From the NCBI RefSeq assembly GCF_900129845.1, contig NZ_FQXB01000001.1, positions 310,001 to 374,000 of the forward strand: DNA of 64,000 bases, in the 5' to 3' direction. The position numbers and the translations under genes are program-made. Source of the DNA: Cognatiyoonia sediminum. Lineage in GTDB: Bacteria > Pseudomonadota > Alphaproteobacteria > Rhodobacterales > Rhodobacteraceae. Below, one piece after another: positions 18,288-28,295 of this stretch (position 1 is the stretch's first letter; each line of letters starts with the position of its first letter). Below the pieces are notes generated by a model, which saw only the letters and a program-made list of their open reading frames with translations, had not been told where the DNA came from and searched no databases.

Positions 18288-19526
18288 ATGACCTATGAAA
18301 GTGCGAAAGCGGTATTTGCAGATTGGGGTGTCGATACAGAAGCGGCACTTGACCGACTGGCAACAATTACCATCTCCATGCATTGCTGGCAGGGCGATGA
18401 CGTTGTCGGGTTCGAAACCCGTAGCGGCACTTCGGGAGGTGGCATCCAAGCGACGGGCAATTACCCCGGACGTGCCCGAACACCAGATGAACTTCGCGCT
18501 GACCTTGAATTTGCCTATGGTCAGATCCCCTGCAAGCACAGGCTCAACTTGCATGCCATTTACCTGGATACCGACGAATCCCCCGACCGCGATGAAATTG
18601 AATACCACCATTTCGCCTCTTGGGTCGATTGGGCCAAAGATCAGGGCATCGGCCTAGACTTCAATCCGACTTTCTTCGCGCATGAAAAGGCCGATGACAA
18701 TCTCACACTCAGTCATCCTAACAAAGGCATCCGCGACTTTTGGATCGAGCATGGACGCCGCACGCGAGAGATTGCGTCAAAGATGGGTGAGGAACTCGGC
18801 TCTTCAGCGGTTAACAACATCTGGGTGCCGGACGGGTACAAGGACATTCCTGTCGATCGCATGGCGGCCCGTACTCGGCTTGAAACCTCGCTCGACGCCA
18901 TGTGCGAAAGCGAGCAAGACCCAGCGCACATGGTTGACGCCGTTGAAAGCAAACTCTTTGGTATTGGCGTAGAAGCTTGCACAGTCGGTAGCCACGAATT
19001 CTATATGGGCTATGCAATTCGCAAAGGGACTCTCCTCTGCCTCGACATGGGGCATTTCCATCCCACTGAGAACATCGCCGATAAACTCAGTGCGGTTGCG
19101 CTCTCACTTGACGAAATTCTCCTCCACGTGTCGCGACCTATGCGTTGGGATAGCGATCATGTGATCTTGCTGAATGATGACATTCAGGCGATGGCAAACG
19201 AACTTGTGTTTGCAGACCTTCTTGGCCGGACACGCATTGGCCTCGATTTCTTTGACGCCACGATTAGCCGAACTGCGGCTTGGGTGGTTGGAACGCGGAA
19301 CATGCAAAAAGCGTTGTTGCGCTCTCTGCTCAAACCCCAGAAGGAACTGAAGGAGGCGGAAGCAACGCTGGACTTCACAAGGCGTCTGATTTTTACCGAG
19401 GAACTTAAGGATTTGCCTTTTGGCGCGGTCTGGAAAGAGTTTTGCGAAAGGCACAAGGTTCCTTACGGCTTGGCTCTTTCAAGGTCGCTTGAGACTTATC
19501 AATCGAGTGTTAGCGAGCGTGGTTAG
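18288..19526 (+). CDS. rhaI: L-rhamnose isomerase
   Basis: This 412-residue TIM-barrel isomerase converts L-rhamnose to L-rhamnulose using divalent metal. The sequence resembles the Rhizobium/Pseudomonas stutzeri type rather than E. coli RhaA. Likely metal-site residues lie in GFNP/FFAHEKADD, VGSHEFYMGYAIR, LCLDMGHFHPTEN and WDSDHVILLND, each holding conserved Glu, Asp or His. It directly follows rhaD, so the divergent operon is rhaDI as in R. leguminosarum. No hairpin terminator is visible just after the stop. Confidence 0.94.
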   Translation: MTYESAKAVFADWGVDTEAALDRLATITISMHCWQGDDVVGFETRSGTSGGGIQATGNYPGRARTPDELRADLEFAYGQIPCKHRLNLHAIYLDTDESPDRDEIEYHHFASWVDWAKDQGIGLDFNPTFFAHEKADDNLTLSHPNKGIRDFWIEHGRRTREIASKMGEELGSSAVNNIWVPDGYKDIPVDRMAARTRLETSLDAMCESEQDPAHMVDAVESKLFGIGVEACTVGSHEFYMGYAIRKGTLLCLDMGHFHPTENIADKLSAVALSLDEILLHVSRPMRWDSDHVILLNDDIQAMANELVFADLLGRTRIGLDFFDATISRTAAWVVGTRNMQKALLRSLLKPQKELKEAEATLDFTRRLIFTEELKDLPFGAVWKEFCERHKVPYGLALSRSLETYQSSVSERG

Positions 19527-19755
19527 GTCACCTGGTCCGAAGTACAGCTTCGTCCCTTACAACGCAAATCCTGAAAAATCTATATCGAGCGAACTCAGCG
19601 AAAGGCGGCTATGCGGGCTGCGGCCGCAGCATTTAAAAAATGTGTCGAAGGTCTGCTATGGGCCGATAGCTGTCATTAGAAACAAAGATCCGAACGGCAG
19701 CGGCGTCCGCAAGTAGCCCATCAAGCAACTGGCGCTGTAGACGCCACCAGCCCCG

Positions 19756-20481
19756 CTACCCCCGCAACTCCGCAATAATCTGCGTCATTTGATCGAGCGG
19801 CACGTAGCCGCGCAGCAGTTGATCGTCGAAGACAAACGTCGGGGTGCCGGTGATCTGAAGGTTCTGGGCCAGCGCGCGGTTGGTGTTGATGACATCGCTG
19901 ATCTCAGGATCCGTCATCGCGGCGAAAACCGTATCGGAGTCGATAGCCAAAGAGTCGGCCAACCGAATAAGGCTGCTTTCGGAAATATCGCTCCGCTGCT
20001 CCATCAAAGCGTCATGCGCCAGTTTGTAGGCCTCATCCCCCGCGACCTTTCGAACCGCCAGCGCAAAGCGGGAGGCGAGGATGGATTGTTCGCCCAGAAT
20101 CGGCAGCTCTTTGATTACGTAGCGAATATTGCCGTCGTTTTCCAAAAGCGCCTGCACCTCTGGAAAGGCGCGTTTGCAGAAGCCGCAGCGGTAATCCATG
20201 AACTCGACAATAGTAATGTCACCGTCAGGATTTCCGCCGACAAAGGACGTTGGATCGTTGAATAAAGCGTCTTGGTTGGCGCGGGCCATCTTAATGTCGG
20301 CGTCGATTCGGGCCTGTTGCTCGCGCGCTTCAAGGATGCCGACGGCTTCCATAATCACTTCGGGATTGTCCAACAGATAGGCGCGAACCTCGGCGCGGAA
20401 GGCTTCGCGCTGTGCGTCCGTCATCTCTTGAGCGGCCAAGGGTGTTGCCAAGGCAATCAGGGCAGCACGCAAAAAGCGCAT
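19756..20481 (-). CDS. Periplasmic DsbA-like thiol oxidoreductase (ScsC-type)
   Basis: The 241-residue protein has a signal peptide (residues ~1-17, cleaved after LAAQ), an N-terminal helical region (~20-75) like the oligomerisation domain of ScsC-type proteins, and a DsbA/thioredoxin domain. The active site is CGFC in MDYRCGFCKRAF and the cis-proline loop is TGTPTFVF. It should form or reshuffle disulfide bonds in the periplasm. No DsbB partner is nearby. Whether it works as oxidase or isomerase cannot be read from sequence alone. Confidence 0.9.
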   Translation of the reverse strand: MRFLRAALIALATPLAAQEMTDAQREAFRAEVRAYLLDNPEVIMEAVGILEAREQQARIDADIKMARANQDALFNDPTSFVGGNPDGDITIVEFMDYRCGFCKRAFPEVQALLENDGNIRYVIKELPILGEQSILASRFALAVRKVAGDEAYKLAHDALMEQRSDISESSLIRLADSLAIDSDTVFAAMTDPEISDVINTNRALAQNLQITGTPTFVFDDQLLRGYVPLDQMTQIIAELRG

Positions 20482-20602
20482 GTTCGGATTCCTTCACTGA
20501 TCTCCTAGGCACCTCAGATCACAACCGTGCAACATTGCCAAGGTGCATTGACGCCATACGATAAGGGCGGGCATTTATAGGCAAAACTATAAGAGGCAGT
20601 GG

Positions 20603-21748
20603 ATGCGCAACTCAACCCGTGGTGACGTTGATCCCTTTATTGTGATGGATGTTATGGAGGCTGCCCGTCAAGCCGAGGCGGCGGGGCGTAGCATTATCCA
20701 TATGGAGGTGGGGCAACCGGGGACGGGAGCGCCAAAAGCGGCGACTGAGGCTTTGGCCGCGGCTTTGGACGATCCATTGGGGTATACGGTTGGTCTTGGG
20801 TTGCCGGAGCTGCGCCAGCGGATCGCCAAGCTCTATGACGAATGGTACGGCGTCGATCTTGATCCGCAAAGGGTGGTTGTCACTGCTGGCGCATCGGGTG
20901 CGTTTTTGCTCGCATTCTCCGCGCTTTTCGACAATGGAGAGCGGGTTGGGTTGGGGTTGCCGTGCTATCCATCCTACCGGCAGATTTTGCGCGCCGTTGG
21001 GCTGACGCCGGTTGAGATGCCGACGGCTGCAGCCGCAAGGTATCAGCCGGTGCCATCGGATGTTGCGGCGCATCAGCTTGATGGGTTGATCGTCGCATCA
21101 CCTGCCAATCCGACGGGCACGATGTTGGATTTGGTGGAGATCAGGGCGCTCTCCGACGCGTGCCAAGAGGCGGGTGCGGCGTTTATCTCTGATGAGATTT
21201 ATCATGGTATTGATTACGACAAGAAACCGGTGACGGCCTTGCAGGCAACGGATGAGGTTTATGTCGTCAATTCGTTCTCCAAATATTTCTCCATGACCGG
21301 ATGGCGCGTGGGCTGGATGGTTGTGCCAGAGGATCACGTCCGGCGGGTGGAGCGGTTGGCGCAAAACATGTTCATCTGCGCGCCACACGCGTCGCAACGG
21401 TTGGCGTTGGCGGCGATAGATTGTGACGATGAGTTGCAGGGCAACCTTGAGGTCTACGCTGAGAACCGGCGCTTGATGTTGGAAGGGCTGCCCAAGGCCG
21501 GTTTCACCAAATTCGCGCCGCCCGATGGGGCGTTTTATGTCTATGCGGATGTGTCGGATTATACCGATGATGCGCTGTCATTTGCGTCTGAGATTTTGGA
21601 TCAGACGGGTGTTGCTGTGACGCCAGGTCTCGATTTCGATCCCGACGAAGGGCGGCGTTGGTTGCGGTTTTCCTATGCGCGGTCAACGGCAGATATTATC
21701 GAAGGTTTGCAAAGGCTTGAACGGTTCATGTCGGAGCGGCAGGCGTGA
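20603..21748 (+). CDS. PLP-dependent class I/II aminotransferase
   Basis: This 381-residue fold-type I aminotransferase shows the usual landmarks: MEVGQPGTGAP near the start, TAGASGAFLLAFSAL (phosphate-binding region), SPANPTGTM, SDEIYHGIDY (Asp and Tyr contacting PLP), and the Schiff-base Lys in NSFSKYFSMTGWRVGW. The substrate is unknown; aspartate or aromatic amino acids are the common choices in this family. Its last base pairs overlap the GTG start of the following amidase gene by 4 bases (GTGA). Confidence 0.92.
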   Translation: MRNSTRGDVDPFIVMDVMEAARQAEAAGRSIIHMEVGQPGTGAPKAATEALAAALDDPLGYTVGLGLPELRQRIAKLYDEWYGVDLDPQRVVVTAGASGAFLLAFSALFDNGERVGLGLPCYPSYRQILRAVGLTPVEMPTAAAARYQPVPSDVAAHQLDGLIVASPANPTGTMLDLVEIRALSDACQEAGAAFISDEIYHGIDYDKKPVTALQATDEVYVVNSFSKYFSMTGWRVGWMVVPEDHVRRVERLAQNMFICAPHASQRLALAAIDCDDELQGNLEVYAENRRLMLEGLPKAGFTKFAPPDGAFYVYADVSDYTDDALSFASEILDQTGVAVTPGLDFDPDEGRRWLRFSYARSTADIIEGLQRLERFMSERQA

Positions 21749-22932
21749 TCAGAGCGGTCCTTTTCTGGCTGTTGATGTCTAGCGCGGCAGTGGCGCAGAG
21801 CTTTACCGGTTTGGCCCGCGTGGACCCTACCGAAAGCCGTGTCGTGGACACGGCAGGTGGCATCGATCTGACCTTGGCGCTGTCTCAGATCGTGCCCTAT
21901 CGCGTGTTTACGTTGGAGGCCCCCGAGCGGCTTGTTCTTGATTTTCGCGAAGTGAATTGGGGAGACTTAGACACCCTAGATTTCGATCAGGCTAAGCACG
22001 TGACAAACGTGAGTTTTGGCCAGCTGCGCCCCGGCTGGTCACGGATGGTTTTGGAACTCTCGGAACCGATGTTTTTAAATCTCGCAAGCGCTACCGTTGA
22101 AGACACGGACGCAACAGCGGTTGTTGAGATTAGCCTTCAAAGGACCGATGCGGAGACCTTCGCAGGCTTATCCGGCGCGCCTGTCGACCCGCAGTGGGGC
22201 GACCTCTTTGCAGCCCCAACGTTGCAAGCGCCCAACTATGATGACGACACGCTGGTCGTGGTCGTCGACCCCGGCCACGGTGGAATTGACCCGGGTGCAG
22301 AGCATGGCGGTGTAACCGAAGCAGATTTGATGCTTACTTTAGGGATCGAGGTCGCCGAAGCTCTGAACCGGCTCGACGGAGTAGAAGCCATTCTGACCCG
22401 TGTGTCCGATGTCTTCGTCCCGCTCAACACGCGCATGACAATCGCGCGTCAGAACAATGCTGACCTCCTAATTTCGCTCCATGCTGACGCGTTGGAGGCG
22501 GGACAGGCGCGCGGCGGTTCGGTGTATACTTTGTCTGACAAAGCTGCGTCCGTCGCCGCAAGACGCATGGCCGAACGGCACCAGCGCGGCGACCTGATCG
22601 CCGGGTTGGACCTGACGGAGCAGGATGACCGAGTGGCATCAGTCTTGATGGATTTGGCGCGGGCCAAGACGGGGCCAGAGGGCGTTCGATTTGCTGAGGT
22701 GCTTGTTGCGAACCTGATGGAAAACGATGTGCGTCTTCATCGAAACTCCCTCCGACAGGGGCCACTGGCGGTTTTGAATGCAGCGGATTTCGCCTCAGTT
22801 CTGTTCGAAGTGGGCTATCTCTCAAACGATCGGGATCGCTCAATATTGCTCAACGAAGACACCCGAAAACCGATTGTAGACGCATTGGCGCAGGCCGTTT
22901 CAGATTGGTTGGCGATGAGAGGGCTGCGCTAA
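21745..22932 (+). CDS. N-acetylmuramoyl-L-alanine amidase (AmiC-like, AMIN plus Amidase_3)
   Basis: This periplasmic peptidoglycan amidase cuts the bond between MurNAc and L-alanine during cell separation. It has a signal peptide (residues ~1-18), an AMIN domain (~22-130) for septal targeting and a zinc Amidase_3 domain from ~170. Zinc and catalytic residues are visible in VDPGHGGIDPGA (His), GGVTEADLM (Glu), SLHADAL (His) and LFEVGYLSN (Glu). The start is a GTG overlapping the previous stop. The PBP1A gene follows 130 bases later. Confidence 0.93.
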   Translation: MIRAVLFWLLMSSAAVAQSFTGLARVDPTESRVVDTAGGIDLTLALSQIVPYRVFTLEAPERLVLDFREVNWGDLDTLDFDQAKHVTNVSFGQLRPGWSRMVLELSEPMFLNLASATVEDTDATAVVEISLQRTDAETFAGLSGAPVDPQWGDLFAAPTLQAPNYDDDTLVVVVDPGHGGIDPGAEHGGVTEADLMLTLGIEVAEALNRLDGVEAILTRVSDVFVPLNTRMTIARQNNADLLISLHADALEAGQARGGSVYTLSDKAASVAARRMAERHQRGDLIAGLDLTEQDDRVASVLMDLARAKTGPEGVRFAEVLVANLMENDVRLHRNSLRQGPLAVLNAADFASVLFEVGYLSNDRDRSILLNEDTRKPIVDALAQAVSDWLAMRGLR

Positions 22933-23062
22933 ACAAAGCGAAATGCGCAAAAAATGCTAAAACCCGCAGCGTAAATTGGCCGATTGTGATCATTTGCGCC
23001 TTTGACCGACGCAAAGCCACCCCATATAAGATGACAACGTTTGGTCGAGGTTCAGGCACCCC

Positions 23063-25567
23063 TTGTTACGGTTCATTTTATCCTTCTTTGGCACAATTTT
23101 CTCGATGCTCACATTGGGCATCGCGATGATGGCGCTTGTGGTTGGGGCTGTCTTCTACATGTACGGCCGCGATTTGCCGTCCTATGAGGTGCTGTCGCAA
23201 TATACGCCAAAGACGATCAGCCGGATTTACAATCAAGAAGGTCAGATCATTGATGAATATGCGGTTGAACGCCGCTTGTTCACGCCTGCCGAAGAAATCC
23301 CTGATATTGTAAAGCAGGCCTTTATTTCAGCGGAAGACAAAAACTTCTACACACACGCTGGTTTTGACCCACGCGGCATAGCGGCTGCTGCTTATGAAGC
23401 AGTGGCGACAAGAGGCGATACGGTCCGCGGTGCGTCCACGATCACACAGCAGGTGATGAAGAACTTCCTACTCGATGGTGGTCGAACCGCGGAACGAAAG
23501 ATCAAGGAGATCATCCTTGCTGCGCGCATCGATGGCGCGATGAGCAAAGAGCAAATTCTTGAACTCTACCTCAACGAAATTGACCTCGGCGTGCGCAGCT
23601 TTGGTGTGACCGCTGCCGCTCTATCGTACTTTAACAAGCCTTTGGACGAATTGACCCCAGCAGAGGCTGCGTTCCTCGCTGTGCATCCGAAAGCGCCCTA
23701 TAGCTACCATCCCGTTGATGATCGCGAAGCGGCGCTCGATCGCCGCAACAACCTCGTCCTGCGCGAGATGTTTGAGAACGGCTATCTGACAGAGGAAGAA
23801 TACGAAACCGCGCTGGCCGACCCGCTTCGGACGGTTCAGAACGGTGATTTTCCAAGCTTCCAAAGCGAACGTCCTGATCGCGATTACTTTAGCTCTGAAG
23901 TCCGTCGCCAGTTAACCCGCCAGTTTGGCGAAGATGACGTAGATTTCTCCGCTTCCGGCTATTCGATCCGAGCGACGGTAGATCCAGATCTTCAACAGCA
24001 AGCTGCTCTTTCCTTGCAAACAGCGCTTGAGCGTTATGACCGTGGCGTCGGTGCTTGGCGTGGCACAGGCGAAAACATTGCTGCTGAGGCGTTGGCGACA
24101 GAGGAAAGCTGGCGTGAGGCATTGGCCAATACCGACGTCGCCCGCGACATCGAACTTGGGGGACGCTGGTATCCAGCAGTCGTTCTAGGCGTCGAGGATC
24201 AGCAACTTCGGTTGGGTATCGAAGATATCGCCAGTGATGATGTGCGCGGCAATGTCGTGCCGCGATCTGACACATCTTGGTTTAGCGGCAACCTTTTTGA
24301 CAACTTCGAAGTTGGCGACGTGATCCATGTTAGCAAGCTGGACGAAGGGTGGACCTTACGCCAAGTGCCCGAAGTGCAAGGCGGCTTTATGGCGATGGAC
24401 GTGAACACAGGCCGCGTTCTGGCGATGCAGGGTGGCTTTAGCTTCCAGCATTCATCCTTTAACCGCGCAACTCAGGCCCGCCGTCAGCCCGGATCGTCAT
24501 TTAAGCCGTTTGTCTACGCGGCAGCTTTGGACAGTGGCTATTCGCCCGCAACCATCGTTGTCGATGCGCCGATCGAGATCAACACACCGCAAGGCGTTTG
24601 GCGCCCACAGAACGCCTCGAACCAGTTTTACGGCCCTACACCGTTGCGCACTGGGATTGAGCAATCTCGAAACCTGATGACGGTTCGGCTTGCTCAAGAA
24701 GTCGGCATGGATGTGATCGCGAGTTATGCTGAGCAGTTTGGCGTCTATGACCGCATGAACCAAGTTCTGGCGACGTCACTCGGGTCAGACGAAACAACGC
24801 TTTACCAGATGGTCGCCTCCTACGCGATGTTTGCCAACGGCGGTGAGCGGGTTGAGCCAACCTTGGTGGACCGCGTGCAAGACCGCTATGGCAATACCAT
24901 CTTCCGCCATGATCAGCGCACGTGCTGGGATTGCGATGCGCCGCTGGCCGAGGGGCAGGCGCCGCGGATCACATCGAACCGAGAGCGGGTGATGAACGAA
25001 GTTACCGCGTTCCAGCTGACATCGATGATGCAAGGCGTAGTTCAGCGGGGCACAGCAAGCGGTGCAATCAACCTTCCTGTGCCGATTGCGGGTAAGACAG
25101 GTACGACCAATGACGCGAAAGACGTTTGGTTCGTTGGTTTCTCGTCCAACATCGTCGCGGGTTGTTATATCGGCTTTGATACGCCTCGTTCGTTGGGACG
25201 GGGTGCGTCTGGCGGCGGCATCTGCGGCCCTGTTTTCCAGAGCTTCATGTCCGAGGCGATCGAGACCTATGGCGGCGGCGCGTTCCGCGCGCCTGAAGGC
25301 TGCCAGTTCATCAGCATCGACCGCTTCACTGGCGCACGTCTTCCAGATGGAACGCAGGGCGAGAATGTTGTGGCCGAATGCTTCCGGCCAGGCGAAGAGC
25401 CGATCTTTGGCATCATGTTCGACGGCGGCTTCGCAATGGGGGCGGACCTTCCGCTCTTTGATGAGGTCGCAAGCCAAGCGCGTCAGGTGACGACATCGAC
25501 CGGTGAAACTGCCACGGTGGGTCCGAAAGCGTCGTTCGGATCGCTCTCGTCTGGCGGCTTGTACTAA
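23063..25567 (+). CDS. mrcA: Penicillin-binding protein 1A (transglycosylase/transpeptidase)
   Basis: This class A PBP (834 residues) polymerises glycan strands and cross-links them. It has an N-terminal membrane anchor (~8-32), a GT51 transglycosylase domain with the catalytic Glu in FISAEDKNFYTHAG and ASTITQQVMKNFLL, an OB-like insert, and a transpeptidase domain with SxxK in RQPGSSFKPF, SxN in GIEQSRNLM and KTGT in IAGKTGTTND. The start used is a TTG at 23063 (LLRFILSFFGTIF), the first possible start in frame that matches the family N-terminus; its ribosome binding site is weak. It follows a cell-wall amidase gene in the same direction. Confidence 0.95.
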   Translation: MLRFILSFFGTIFSMLTLGIAMMALVVGAVFYMYGRDLPSYEVLSQYTPKTISRIYNQEGQIIDEYAVERRLFTPAEEIPDIVKQAFISAEDKNFYTHAGFDPRGIAAAAYEAVATRGDTVRGASTITQQVMKNFLLDGGRTAERKIKEIILAARIDGAMSKEQILELYLNEIDLGVRSFGVTAAALSYFNKPLDELTPAEAAFLAVHPKAPYSYHPVDDREAALDRRNNLVLREMFENGYLTEEEYETALADPLRTVQNGDFPSFQSERPDRDYFSSEVRRQLTRQFGEDDVDFSASGYSIRATVDPDLQQQAALSLQTALERYDRGVGAWRGTGENIAAEALATEESWREALANTDVARDIELGGRWYPAVVLGVEDQQLRLGIEDIASDDVRGNVVPRSDTSWFSGNLFDNFEVGDVIHVSKLDEGWTLRQVPEVQGGFMAMDVNTGRVLAMQGGFSFQHSSFNRATQARRQPGSSFKPFVYAAALDSGYSPATIVVDAPIEINTPQGVWRPQNASNQFYGPTPLRTGIEQSRNLMTVRLAQEVGMDVIASYAEQFGVYDRMNQVLATSLGSDETTLYQMVASYAMFANGGERVEPTLVDRVQDRYGNTIFRHDQRTCWDCDAPLAEGQAPRITSNRERVMNEVTAFQLTSMMQGVVQRGTASGAINLPVPIAGKTGTTNDAKDVWFVGFSSNIVAGCYIGFDTPRSLGRGASGGGICGPVFQSFMSEAIETYGGGAFRAPEGCQFISIDRFTGARLPDGTQGENVVAECFRPGEEPIFGIMFDGGFAMGADLPLFDEVASQARQVTTSTGETATVGPKASFGSLSSGGLY

Positions 25568-25642
25568 CCACATCTTGCCGATCTGTAGGGCGGGGGGTAT
25601 CACAGCCCTCAAGCCAATTCGCACAAAAGAAAGTCACCCCAA

Positions 25643-26770
25643 ATGCGCGCGGAAATCGAAAACTCAGTCGAAGCCATTCAAAAGTCGCTCGACCTTTTGG
25701 CGCAGCGGATGGATTACGAAACCGCGCCGCATCGGTTGGAGGAATTCAACGCGCGGGTGGAAGACCCGAACCTCTGGGACAATCCTGAGGGCGCACAAAA
25801 GCTCATGCGCGAACGGCAGCTGCTTGTCGATGCGATGGAAGGCTATGAAAAGATCAAGACCGAGTTGCAGGACAACATCGACCTGATCGAATTGGGAGAG
25901 ATGGAAGACGACTTCGAAGTGGTGTCGGAGGCCGAAGAGGCGATCAAAGCGCTGGAGAGTATGGCCGCTGATAAAGAGCTTGAGGCGCTTTTGGATGGTG
26001 AGGCTGACGGCAATGATACCTTCCTCGAAATCAACTCTGGCGCGGGTGGCACGGAAAGCTGCGACTGGGCGTCGATGCTAGCGCGGATGTATATCCGTTG
26101 GGCTGAGAAGAAGGGCTATAAGGTTGAATTGCAGTCTGAAACGGCTGGCGAAGAGGCGGGCATTAAATCCGCTGCCTATAAGATCAGCGGGCACAACGCC
26201 TACGGTTGGTTGAAATCCGAAAGCGGCGTCCATCGCTTGGTGCGGATTTCGCCTTTTGACAGTGCTGCCAAGCGGCACACGTCGTTTAGCTCGATTTGGG
26301 TGTACCCAGTTGTCGATGACAATATTGAGATTGAGGTAAACCCCGCCGACATTCGTATCGATACCTATCGGTCCTCCGGTGCGGGTGGTCAGCACGTGAA
26401 CACCACTGATTCCGCCGTTCGGATCACTCACGAACCAACAGGAATCGTGGTGACAAGTTCCGAAAAATCCCAGCACCAAAACCGTGATATCGCGATGAAA
26501 GCGTTGAAATCACGACTCTATCAAATGGAGCTGGATAAGCGGAACGCGGCGATCAACGAAGCACATGAAAACAAGGGCGATGCTGGTTGGGGCAACCAGA
26601 TCCGATCTTACGTTTTGCAGCCCTACCAAATGGTGAAAGACCTGCGCACGAACCATGAGACATCAGATACCAAAGGCGTTCTTGATGGCGACTTGGATGC
26701 TTTCATGGCCGCGACCTTGGCGATGGACGTATCCGGCAAGAGCCGCGCGGATGCTCAGGCTGAGGACTAA
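25643..26770 (+). CDS. prfB: Peptide chain release factor 2
   Basis: RF2 (375 residues) ends translation at UGA and UAA. The stop-codon recognition tripeptide SPF is visible in RISPFDSAAKRH and the catalytic GGQ in SSGAGGQHVNTTDS. The gene is one uninterrupted frame from MRAEIENS, so it lacks the programmed +1 frameshift at codon ~26 that controls RF2 in E. coli and many other bacteria. It lies 76 bases after the PBP1A gene. Confidence 0.97.
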   Translation: MRAEIENSVEAIQKSLDLLAQRMDYETAPHRLEEFNARVEDPNLWDNPEGAQKLMRERQLLVDAMEGYEKIKTELQDNIDLIELGEMEDDFEVVSEAEEAIKALESMAADKELEALLDGEADGNDTFLEINSGAGGTESCDWASMLARMYIRWAEKKGYKVELQSETAGEEAGIKSAAYKISGHNAYGWLKSESGVHRLVRISPFDSAAKRHTSFSSIWVYPVVDDNIEIEVNPADIRIDTYRSSGAGGQHVNTTDSAVRITHEPTGIVVTSSEKSQHQNRDIAMKALKSRLYQMELDKRNAAINEAHENKGDAGWGNQIRSYVLQPYQMVKDLRTNHETSDTKGVLDGDLDAFMAATLAMDVSGKSRADAQAED

Positions 26771-26807
26771 TCTTGGACGAATAAAAATCTTCGCTTAGGG
26801 TCGGATC

Positions 26808-28184
26808 ATGGACCCAATCTTAAGCAATGATGCCACTGACCTTCGGCGTCTCATGACGACCGGTGCATTGAGTGCCGAAGATCTTATGGCAGCAACCCTC
26901 GACCAGATCGCGACGGTCAATGGAACGGCCAACGCCATCGTCTCACTTCGGCCAGAGGATGCGCTGTTGGACGAGGCACGCGCCTGCGATCAGACACCAA
27001 AAGATCGCCCGCTTTCGGGCCTTCCGATCGCGGTCAAAGATCTGGCAAATGTGGCCGGCTTACCAACCTCGATGGGCTCGCCTCTATTTGCGGGGCAGGT
27101 CGCACATGCAAGCGACATCATGGTTCAGCGGATGCAGGACGCCGGCGCGATTGTCATCGGCAAGACCAATACGCCTGAATTTGGGTTGGGCAGCCATACC
27201 TACAACCCGGTGCATGGCGCCACGCAGAACGCAATCTTGCCAGGTATGTCGGCGGGTGGGTCGTCGGGCGGCGCAGCGGTGGCCTTGGCTTTGAACATGG
27301 TCTCCATCGCGGATGGGTCTGACATGATGGGCAGTCTGCGAAACCCAGCCGGCTGGAACGGCGTTTATGGGATGCGGCCGACGTGGGGCTTGGTGCCCTC
27401 AGAGCCTGTTGGCGACACGTTTCTTCATCAACTGTCTACCAATGGTCCGATGGCCCGAACGCCGCGAGATCTGGCGTTGCTCTTGAGCGTCCAATCTGGT
27501 GCTGACCCGCGGCAACCGCATGGTTTGCCAAGGTTTGAACTGGAACAAAACCTAGAGGTGGACATCAAAGGCGCGCGCATCGGCTGGCTGGCTGATTGGG
27601 GCGGCGCCTATCTGATGGAAGAGGGTGTCATAAACCACTGCGAAGCGGAGCTAACGCGCTTTGGGGTTGCTGGCGCGATCATCGAACCCGTAGCACCGCC
27701 GATGAGTGCCGCAGAGATTTGGGAGGCGTGGACAACCCTCCGCTCTTGGTCGGTCGCGTCGGGGCTTGAGACTCTCTATGCCCAAGAGAAAACGCGTGCG
27801 CATCTCAAGCCCGCAGCGATTTGGGAGATTGAACGGGGCCGAAAACTCTCTGCGATGGAAGTGCAGCGCGCCAGCGTGATCCGGTCAAACTGGTTCAAAG
27901 CGGCACATGAACTTTTCCAATCCTATGACGCTTTGGTACTACCGTCTGCGCAGTGTTGGCCTTTCCCGATCGACTGGGATTGGCCGAAAGAAATCGCCGG
28001 CCAATCCATGGATACCTATCATCGCTGGATGGAGGTCGTAATCCCCGTCAGCCTTATCGGATTGCCAAGCGTCGCGGTTCCATTGCGGCCTAAGCCACGG
28101 CCAATGGGCTTGCAACTCTTCGGGCCGCGTGGATCGGATTTGAAACTCCTGCGGCTGGCGCAAATCTGGCATCAGGCGCTTTAG
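26808..28184 (+). CDS. Amidase-signature family protein
   Basis: This 458-residue cytoplasmic hydrolase belongs to the amidase signature family. The Ser-cisSer-Lys triad is seen as Lys in LPIAVKDLAN (~80), cis-Ser in SAGGSSGGAAV (~155) and the nucleophile Ser in SDMMGSLRNPAGWNG (~180). It is not expected to be GatA, since no gatB or gatC is near and the region after the signature is unlike GatA. The substrate is unknown. It begins 38 bases after prfB; the next gene is 112 bases downstream. Confidence 0.9.
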   Translation: MDPILSNDATDLRRLMTTGALSAEDLMAATLDQIATVNGTANAIVSLRPEDALLDEARACDQTPKDRPLSGLPIAVKDLANVAGLPTSMGSPLFAGQVAHASDIMVQRMQDAGAIVIGKTNTPEFGLGSHTYNPVHGATQNAILPGMSAGGSSGGAAVALALNMVSIADGSDMMGSLRNPAGWNGVYGMRPTWGLVPSEPVGDTFLHQLSTNGPMARTPRDLALLLSVQSGADPRQPHGLPRFELEQNLEVDIKGARIGWLADWGGAYLMEEGVINHCEAELTRFGVAGAIIEPVAPPMSAAEIWEAWTTLRSWSVASGLETLYAQEKTRAHLKPAAIWEIERGRKLSAMEVQRASVIRSNWFKAAHELFQSYDALVLPSAQCWPFPIDWDWPKEIAGQSMDTYHRWMEVVIPVSLIGLPSVAVPLRPKPRPMGLQLFGPRGSDLKLLRLAQIWHQAL

Positions 28185-28295
28185 TGAAGGACCATCAGCC
28201 AGTTGCAGGCGAGGCAAATGTCGCAAACTGTCTTGATCGTCTTGTGCAATCCGACAAGTATCTTCCTCAACGACTGTGTTTTGAGGAGCTAGACC

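Noticed and set aside
24785-25624. 279-codon open frame opposite the PBP1A gene
   Set aside because: Antisense shadow of the transpeptidase domain; Arg-rich composition and no ribosome site.
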